Below are positions 15,715 through 20,037 of a stretch of 20,037 nt of DNA, piece by piece. Within the stretch, counting starts at the first letter, position 1. Each line of letters begins with the position of its first letter. The translations under genes and the position numbers were made by a program. The stretch covers positions 1 through 20,037 of the forward strand of contig CAMLMM010000035.1 of assembly GCA_946481105.1 (NCBI GenBank), given 5' to 3'. The stretch is from an uncultured Alphaproteobacteria bacterium. GTDB taxonomy: Bacteria; Pseudomonadota; Alphaproteobacteria; Micavibrionales; Micavibrionaceae. The notes under the pieces are model-generated. The model saw only the letters and a program-made list of their open reading frames with translations. It did not search any database and had not been told where the DNA came from.

Positions 15715-16650
15715 ATGACCACAAAACAGGTTTTATTGTTTTCTGGTCGTGATATTGCTTCCCAATTAACGCTCAGCCAAGTCGTTCAGACCCTCAAGAA
15801 ACAGGCCCCATCACTTCAACCTGTTATTTTTCTACCTAGACAGGAGCAGGAATCCCTAAAAAAGCCTTTCGCATTACGCGCTTATGACTTCCTAAACACC
15901 CATCTGTTAAAAGATACTGTTTATCCCTCTATCGAATATAGACCATCCGTTTGCACCCGATATTTCAGCCCAGCGCAACTGGAAGAAAAATATGATGCCA
16001 TTCTCATTGATACAAATGCTACGCAAGATGATGAGCTTATATCGGCTATAGAAAAAACAGGACCATTAATCGGAGCCGTAAATATTGGCTGGCCTCATGA
16101 TTTTAATAAAGATACCATTGAAGCCATAACGGCAAAAACTGATTTTATCGGACTGCATTGGGGTTTGCTTCCGGAGTATCGCGGACACCTGTCAAATGCC
16201 TGGCGTCTTGCGGATATTATACGTCAGTACGCCGATAATGACGAATATGGTTGTACGCTGGTTCTTATAACCAACGATCACGTGAATGGGCGCTTGTTAA
16301 AAAATAGCGTTTTGCATGCTACCCCTGACCTTACGTTATTTCAGGCCAACATAAACTTGGCAGAACCCGCTGCATCTATGATAGTGGACGCCCTGGACAG
16401 AAAATCGAATATGACGCTCCGCGGGTATCCGCAAAGTGAGCCCCATGCAAAATATTTTCCAATGCCGGACGAACAGACTTTACAGCTATGGGATAAAGCC
16501 GGACTTAGACTGACCTCCTCACATGAGACAGCTTTCACATTGGTGAAGGCTTTTAGCCGCGCGAATACTGTTCACGGTCAGAAACTTCTGAAGGAAATTG
16601 GGCTGGCATTGGCAGACTGGCAGGCAAAAAACGGCCCATTACCTGCCTAA
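15715..16650 (+). CDS. Formyltransferase-fold protein of unknown specificity
   Basis: A 311-residue protein. The N-terminal 100 residues look like a Rossmann-type half (VLLFSGRD, later DAILIDTNA). The centre carries the formyltransferase signature H148-W-G-L-L-P-E-Y-R-G157, the counterpart of the HxSLLPxYRG element of Fmt, PurN and sugar N-formyltransferases. In those enzymes an Asn two residues before the His and a later Asp complete the active site. Here the Asn position is G146, and the later loop reads ITNDHVNG instead of the usual DxGxDTG. Activity may therefore be altered, lost or on another substrate. The last 100 residues are not recognised. AGAAGG ribosome site. The gene follows the GNAT gene by 64 bp and ends overlapping the convergent ctlX stop by 4 bp. 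Confidence 0.65.
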   Translation: MTTKQVLLFSGRDIASQLTLSQVVQTLKKQAPSLQPVIFLPRQEQESLKKPFALRAYDFLNTHLLKDTVYPSIEYRPSVCTRYFSPAQLEEKYDAILIDTNATQDDELISAIEKTGPLIGAVNIGWPHDFNKDTIEAITAKTDFIGLHWGLLPEYRGHLSNAWRLADIIRQYADNDEYGCTLVLITNDHVNGRLLKNSVLHATPDLTLFQANINLAEPAASMIVDALDRKSNMTLRGYPQSEPHAKYFPMPDEQTLQLWDKAGLRLTSSHETAFTLVKAFSRANTVHGQKLLKEIGLALADWQAKNGPLPA

Positions 16651-17567
16651 AACAATTCCAGCAGCATGCACCGGGCGGAGCCACCGCCATATTTTTCGAT
16701 GGTGGGGATGGGGGCGTGGACGATTTCGGATACATATTTCAGGAAGACGGCTTTCTGTGCGTCGGTGTACGCGCTGTACGCGCCGGACGACATTACTAAT
16801 TTACGCTGGCCGCCAGACCCAATCAGTTCCAGCGAGTTGCCGCACATAGACCGCAGCTGGTCCATGCTGATATCCACAATCTCGCGACCCGTTGATTCCA
16901 GACGTTGGCGGACCATCTCGCGGTCCTCGGGAATAATGCATTCCAGGCAGATACCGACATAACCCGTGCCGATAAACATCATCACATCGCTGTGATACAC
17001 CGGCTTGCCTGCGTGGTTGCGCGTACGGAAAGGTACATACTCAAAACCCAGTGTTTCAGCCCAGCGGCGGCCCAGAATCTCGTCCGATCGCGCCGACAGG
17101 GCGGAATACACCACGAAATTCAGCCGATCCATCCACAACGCCCCAGTGCTTTCCAGATAGCGCTCATTCTGTTCTTCGGCGGACAAATCGAGCGCCAGTG
17201 GGTATTGTTTTTCCAGCACGCCCATGACCTCCGGGCGGCGTTCGATACGGCGGTTGGGGGCCAGCATCGGATAATAGACCATCACGGCGTGGTGATCGCG
17301 CAGGACCTGAGTCGATACCCAGTTATTGCAAAAAATATCGTCCGGTGAGGACGGGTGGCCAAGCACCGTCGTGACTGCAATTCCGGCTTCGATAATCCGG
17401 TCGCGCAGGGCGCGAAACTCGGCCCGTGCCTGATTCTGAATAACACCGGTTTCCGGCGGGTCTTCGGCCTGATAAGTATTGGTTTCCATGGTTTCCGGAT
17501 TGGAGTGAAACCCGGTCGGTTCCATCATCATGATATGCCCGGTGGATTGGGTAAGTGCGCGTTTCAT
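16647..17567 (-). CDS. ctlX: CtlX-type citrulline/arginine hydrolase (amidinotransferase fold)
   Basis: A 306-residue enzyme of the guanidino-group-modifying pentein superfamily, closest to the CtlX family of citrulline-utilisation hydrolases. Signatures: MMMEPTGFHSNPETMETNTYQ near the N-terminus, DDIFCNNWVST, YPMLAPNRRIERR, catalytic H192 in YHSDVMM, and the nucleophile C300 in GGGSARCMLLE six residues from the C-terminus. These enzymes hydrolyse or transfer the amidino/ureido group through a Cys thioimidate. The start is the ATG at 17567, with an ideal AAGGAGA site just upstream. The frame extends 75 residues further back, but that part is low-complexity leader sequence carrying the promoter. 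It faces the formyltransferase-like gene (4-bp overlap of stops). Arginine deiminase-like or dimethylarginine hydrolase activity is the alternative. Confidence 0.88.
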   Translation of the reverse strand: MKRALTQSTGHIMMMEPTGFHSNPETMETNTYQAEDPPETGVIQNQARAEFRALRDRIIEAGIAVTTVLGHPSSPDDIFCNNWVSTQVLRDHHAVMVYYPMLAPNRRIERRPEVMGVLEKQYPLALDLSAEEQNERYLESTGALWMDRLNFVVYSALSARSDEILGRRWAETLGFEYVPFRTRNHAGKPVYHSDVMMFIGTGYVGICLECIIPEDREMVRQRLESTGREIVDISMDQLRSMCGNSLELIGSGGQRKLVMSSGAYSAYTDAQKAVFLKYVSEIVHAPIPTIEKYGGGSARCMLLELF

Positions 17568-17658
17568 GGAAATCTCCTTCGTTAGAAAGGATAGCAAGAA
17601 ATCCTTAAAAGGAAATGGCTGCCCACAAAATCTATCGAAGTATTTTGGGTCGAAAAGG

Positions 17659-17725
17659 CAGTGTTTTGAGAACCGTATCGCAGCGTACATTTTAGTGCGT
17701 GAGAAGCGGAAGCTCAAAAACACTG
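17659..17725. repeat. Inverted repeat flanking the ctlX promoter
   Basis: CAGTGTTTTGAG (17659-17670) is repeated in inverted form as CTCAAAAACACTG (17713-17725), differing by one inserted A, with partial extension on the outer sides. The distal arm overlaps the -35 box and the proximal arm lies just downstream of the expected start site. This layout would suit an operator with DNA looping, or a hairpin reading from upstream transcription. Confidence 0.45.
17689..17717 (-). promoter_or_regulatory. Promoter of ctlX
   Basis: On the minus strand: -35 TTGAGC (17717-17712), a 17-bp spacer, and -10 TAAAAT (17694-17689). This predicts a leader of about 115 bases before the ATG at 17567. It is the best match in the 187-bp gap between ctlX and the porin terminator. 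Confidence 0.6.
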
Positions 17726-17754
17726 TCTTTGCAGACCAAAAGACTAAGATAATG

Positions 17755-17781
17755 AAAAAGGGCGACCGTGAGGCCGCCCTT
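17755..17781 (-). terminator. Rho-independent terminator of the porin gene
   Basis: Read on the minus strand, AAGGGCG (17781-17775) and CGCCCTT (17764-17758) pair perfectly. The stem continues with GG/CC after one mismatch and closes on a 4-base loop. It is followed by a T run (TTTTTC). It begins 23 bp after the porin stop codon. Confidence 0.88.
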
Positions 17782-17804
17782 AATTCTTGCACTTCTAACT
17801 AAGA

Positions 17805-18833
17805 TTAGAAGTTAACTTGTGTACCAACGGTAACGGTTGTTGCATCGTCGTCAGAAGTATCTTCTTCGCCGTAGCCAACAGAACCGCGGAAGGTCAGACC
17901 TGGGCCGTAGGTGTAGATAACACCAGCGGTGTAACGGGTCGTTTCTTCAACGTTGTCGTTGTCATTGTTCAGGTAGGAAGCACCAATTTTGAATGGGCCA
18001 GTGGTGTAATCAGCACCGAGAACCCAGGTGGTGTCTTCATCGTTAACGTCAGCACCGTTGTTGTCTTCGGTGTAAACTGCACCAACACCGAAAGCACCGA
18101 TGTCGAGGTCCAGACCAACGTTCCATTCTTGGAAGTCTTCAACGCCTGCGCTGTCTTCTTCTTGAGAAGCACCGGTGTAACCTGCGCCAGCGATCACGCC
18201 AACGTTGCTAACCATGCCTTCGTAACGAACAGCAGCTTCCCAGATGTTGGACTGAGCGCCTACACCAGTGTCAGAACCGTTACCGGCCAGACCGCGGGAA
18301 GAGGAGTTGTTGTCAGGAGTATAAGAAACACCAGCCTGGAAGCCAGAGAATACTGGGGTCAGGTAGGTAACTTTGTCCATGCCAACAGCGAAGTCGTTTG
18401 CATAGCCTGGGGAGATAACAGTAGCCATCGTGTTGATGTCTGGGCGCAGACCGTCGATGTTGTCATCAGCGGAAGGAGCAGCAACTTGCAGCAGGTAAGC
18501 AGCGCCATCTTCTTGACCGAAGTTTACGCGACCCCAGGAGCCAGCAAAGTATACATAGGATTCATCAACAGCAAAGCTGTCACCGGCATCGGTTTCGGCT
18601 TCGATGTGCGCACCAACGGTCAGACCGTTGTCGAGGGTGGTTTCACCACCGAAGTGAACTTCGGTATCGCGCAGAATGTCTACAGAGTGAACGTCATCTT
18701 CGTTGGAATAGTTGACGTAGCCTTTGAAGAAACCGCCGAGGTTCAGCTTAACACCCGAGTCATCAGCAGCGAAAGCTGGGGAGACTGCGAGAGTCAGAGC
18801 AACAGCGGCAGCGCTGAGCATAAGTTTGTTCAT
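17805..18833 (-). CDS. Outer-membrane porin (general trimeric beta-barrel type)
   Basis: A 342-residue protein with a cleavable signal peptide (MNKLMLSAAAVALTLAVSPAFA, cleavage before ADDSG). The mature part is made of alternating amphipathic strands separated by acidic, Asp/Asn/Gly-rich loops, ending with the outer-membrane C-terminal strand TVTVGTQVNF and its terminal Phe. LGGFFKGYVNYSNEDD and the VYFAGSWGRVNFGQEDG element are typical of the Gram-negative porin family. It allows diffusion of small hydrophilic solutes. The acidic loops suggest cation preference, which is inference. Codon choice is strikingly uniform and unlike the neighbours, a mark of very high expression. The start at 18833 has a GGAGG site; a 20-residue upstream extension of the frame lacks signal-peptide logic and is rejected. 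It has its own promoter and terminator. Confidence 0.93.
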   Translation of the reverse strand: MNKLMLSAAAVALTLAVSPAFAADDSGVKLNLGGFFKGYVNYSNEDDVHSVDILRDTEVHFGGETTLDNGLTVGAHIEAETDAGDSFAVDESYVYFAGSWGRVNFGQEDGAAYLLQVAAPSADDNIDGLRPDINTMATVISPGYANDFAVGMDKVTYLTPVFSGFQAGVSYTPDNNSSSRGLAGNGSDTGVGAQSNIWEAAVRYEGMVSNVGVIAGAGYTGASQEEDSAGVEDFQEWNVGLDLDIGAFGVGAVYTEDNNGADVNDEDTTWVLGADYTTGPFKIGASYLNNDNDNVEETTRYTAGVIYTYGPGLTFRGSVGYGEEDTSDDDATTVTVGTQVNF

Positions 18834-18890
18834 GGAATATATCCTCCAATTAGTGTTTAAATTCCGTAGCCTTGTCCCGAAAGATGGAGC

Positions 18891-18906
18891 CACACAGTGA
18901 TGTGTG
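18891..18906 (-). promoter_or_regulatory. Hairpin in the porin 5' leader
   Basis: CACACA and TGTGTG pair perfectly around a 4-base loop, about 60 bases before the porin start codon and inside the predicted leader. It could stabilise the mRNA or respond to a small RNA. No function is shown by sequence alone. Confidence 0.45.
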
Positions 18907-18936
18907 CCGCAACCCGTCGGGCGTCAGACACGGGAC

Positions 18937-18965
18937 TATATTTACCGCTTTGAGTTAATTTTCAA
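18937..18965 (-). promoter_or_regulatory. Promoter of the porin gene
   Basis: On the minus strand: -35 TTGAAA (18965-18960), a 17-bp spacer, and -10 AATATA (18942-18937). The start is expected near 18930, giving a leader of about 97 bases. The AT-rich flank upstream of the -35 is consistent with strong expression. Confidence 0.55.
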
Positions 18966-18979
18966 GGAATTCGGCACGA

Positions 18980-19003
18980 AGGTGACATTATGACGCCTCA
19001 CCT
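18980..19003. promoter_or_regulatory. Inverted repeat upstream of the porin promoter
   Basis: AGGTGA (18980-18985) and TCACCT (18998-19003) form a perfect inverted repeat with a 12-bp spacer, ending about 15 bp upstream of the porin -35. The position suits an activator or response-regulator site. The family of the binding protein is unknown. Confidence 0.4.
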
Positions 19004-19040
19004 GTGACACAAAAAACACATATAGTTTTCGTAATAACAT

Positions 19041-19093
19041 AAAACTTTGAAAAATCCCACTTTTTCGTCATTTTTACGCATTTTTCATATTTT
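19041..19093. promoter_or_regulatory. Phased A/T tracts (predicted curved DNA)
   Basis: Runs of four or five A or T lie at 19041-19044, 19050-19054, 19061-19065, 19071-19075, 19081-19085 and 19090-19093. Their centres are about 10 bp apart, one helical turn. Such phasing bends DNA and can act as an UP-like element or as a nucleoid-protein site. It lies 44-96 bases upstream of the gene at 19137. I could not find a convincing -35/-10 pair for that gene; CATATTTTATAG just downstream may contain the -10. The rest of the 303-bp gap from 18834 to 19136 holds the porin promoter, its leader and the inverted repeat. Confidence 0.55.
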
Positions 19094-19136
19094 ATAGCTA
19101 GAGTCGGAGAACAGAATTAGGAGCAAAAAACCTTAC

Positions 19137-19979
19137 ATGCCTCAATATGTCGTTACCTATACTACATCCTTTTCATCGCCGACTATTTCCGGACGGACCG
19201 TTAGCGGCATGGGCATCAGCATGGTTGATCTGGACCCCCAGACTTTCCGCACGCCGGAGGAAGTCGCCAAACATGTGAGCGATCATCAGGCGCGCAACAG
19301 ACAAATTGATGCCAGTAATGCGCAGGCCAAAGCCAACAACGAAGCGTGGGTCAAGTCCAATGGCAAAGAGGGATACTATACATCCCCGCGTGGTACACTG
19401 GGACTGGAAATCCATCGCACTGACTTTGACGGGAAGATTACGCAGGCGAATATCGGTGACCTGCGCGCCAAGGGTAAGCTGGAAAAACTCTCTCTCCCCG
19501 AAGCAGATCATATACGCGGACTGGCTGATGCACATGCGCGCACCCCCCATACTGCCGGCACCCCGCGCCGCGGCAGCGGACTAGCTGGTATGTTCATGGG
19601 GGCCGTGACCGCTGGGGCCATGGCTTTTTCCCAAGGAGCCGATGCCGCCACCATTGTGCGTGAAACGATGGACGGGGCTATCCCTGGCAGCGGCACCACG
19701 GCATTCGGCGGCCTTAACCGTGAAACATTATGCAAGGCGTTCGGTCAGGCAAGTGGCGCGGGAGCCGCAGGCCTCTCTACTGGCGTAACCTTTACAGGGA
19801 TCAATGCACTGGCGGCAGGAGGCACCATTTTTTCAGGTGGGACGGCTGCCCCGGTTACGCTCCCTGTCATGGCCGGGTCTGCTGGCGCAGCAGTATGGGT
19901 CGGGGCAGAAACTTATGACCGCACCGCTCCGGCGGTTGAAACCGCCTGCAACACCATCGCCCTGAAACTGGATAGATAA
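19137..19979 (+). CDS. Hypothetical protein with polar N-terminus and Gly/Ala-rich hydrophobic C-terminus
   Basis: A 280-residue protein I do not recognise. Residues 1-35 are Ser/Thr-rich with beta character (YVVTYTTSFSSPTISGRTVSG). Residues 36-140 are hydrophilic and charged, with Gln/Asn/Lys-rich helices. A Pro/Arg linker (HTAGTPRRGSG) leads to a Gly/Ala-rich stretch with two hydrophobic segments at about 149-166 and 216-250 that could insert in a membrane. There is no N-terminal signal peptide. The charged N-terminal half followed by glycine-rich hydrophobic hairpins is a layout seen in some membrane-inserting effectors, but that is a weak analogy. The ribosome site TAGGAG is about 13 bases from the ATG, longer than usual. 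Codon use is like the core genome, so the gene looks real. It is monocistronic here and followed by a REP-like repeat. Confidence 0.7.
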   Translation: MPQYVVTYTTSFSSPTISGRTVSGMGISMVDLDPQTFRTPEEVAKHVSDHQARNRQIDASNAQAKANNEAWVKSNGKEGYYTSPRGTLGLEIHRTDFDGKITQANIGDLRAKGKLEKLSLPEADHIRGLADAHARTPHTAGTPRRGSGLAGMFMGAVTAGAMAFSQGADAATIVRETMDGAIPGSGTTAFGGLNRETLCKAFGQASGAGAAGLSTGVTFTGINALAAGGTIFSGGTAAPVTLPVMAGSAGAAVWVGAETYDRTAPAVETACNTIALKLDR

Positions 19980-20004
19980 CCACTTCCCACATCGTGACAC
20001 ATCA

Positions 20005-20037
20005 CCCTCACCCGGCGCAAATGCGCCGACCTCTCCC
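20005..20037. repeat. REP-like palindromic repeat, cut by window end
   Basis: CCCTCACCC, then a perfect 7-bp palindrome CGGCGCA-AA-TGCGCCG (20013-20028), then ACCTCTCCC at the window edge. The CCCTCACCC...CTCTCCC frame around a variable GC palindrome is a pattern I know from intergenic repeats of many proteobacteria. It lies 25 bp after the stop of the hypothetical gene and may also act as a transcript end. Copy number cannot be seen from one window. Confidence 0.6.

Noticed and set aside
17568..17792. 75-residue N-terminal extension of ctlX
   Set aside because: The family fold starts at the ATG at 17567, which has an ideal ribosome site. The extension contains the predicted promoter and inverted repeat.
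17817..18860. 347-residue plus-strand open frame antisense to the porin
   Set aside because: The porin has a signal peptide, C-terminal Phe, promoter, ribosome site and terminator. The antisense frame is open because of the porin's uniform codon choice.
18834..18893. 20-residue extension of the porin start
   Set aside because: It would bury the signal peptide. GGAGG precedes the ATG at 18833.
18874..18936. GTCCCG / CGGGAC outer stem enclosing the porin leader hairpin
   Set aside because: If the -10 at 18937-18942 is right, one arm lies between the -10 and the start site and would not be transcribed.
19931..19946. Perfect GGCGGTT-GA-AACCGCC palindrome near the end of the 19137 gene
   Set aside because: It is inside coding sequence, has a 2-base loop and is not followed by a T run. 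Probably chance, or a minor mRNA hairpin.
1..20037. tRNA, rRNA, CRISPR arrays, transposases, att sites
   Set aside because: I looked for CCA-ending cloverleafs, spaced direct repeats, transposase motifs and integrase genes and found none.

Overview
The window reads as chromosomal DNA of a Gram-negative bacterium, most likely an alphaproteobacterium. The signs are a GC-rich core, ADP-heptose (LPS core) synthesis, a single-transmembrane-domain-size LAB_N protein, a BTLCP-type cysteine peptidase, an abundant-type porin and a REP-like repeat of a kind common in that class. I cannot place it to genus. A Micavibrio- or Rhodospirillales-like lineage is possible but is only a guess.

Layout. (1) 1-1506 (+): the end of a ComM/YifB AAA+ ATPase, overlapping tail to tail with the minus-strand block. 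(2) 1472-9979 (-): an envelope block. Read in its own direction it runs hldE (LPS heptose), a small lipoprotein, a fused ResB-CcsA cytochrome c synthase, a TlpA/ResA-type thioredoxin, and then a tight three-gene set of GT2 glycosyltransferase, LAB_N membrane protein and ArnT-like GT83 transferase. The last three look like a lipid-linked-sugar pathway that decorates lipid A or another envelope glycan. (3) 10176-13723 (+): a cysteine peptidase of the LapG/BTLCP family carrying an N-terminal domain that matches the c-di-GMP-binding MshEN module, then a DUF305 copper-type protein and an M3 zinc oligopeptidase. (4) 13727-16650 (+): an AT-richer cassette of an XRE regulator, a tandem-GNAT protein and a formyltransferase-fold protein, behind a promoter whose -35 box sits inside an inverted repeat. 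(5) 16647-18833 (-): a CtlX-type citrulline/arginine hydrolase and a highly expressed porin, each with its own recognisable promoter and separated by a terminator. (6) 18834-20037: a regulatory region with phased A/T tracts, an unrecognised 280-residue protein and a REP-like palindrome cut by the window edge.

The most interesting item is the MshEN-BTLCP protein at 10176-11123. Two exact 24-residue MshEN motifs with a 5-residue spacer are followed by a signal/anchor-like segment and then a complete Cys-His-Asp peptidase. In known Lap systems the second messenger reaches the periplasmic protease through a separate transmembrane receptor (LapD). Here receptor-like and protease modules share one chain. 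The second candidate system is the XRE / double-GNAT / formyltransferase-like cassette, which looks like a self-regulated small-molecule modification unit of unknown product.
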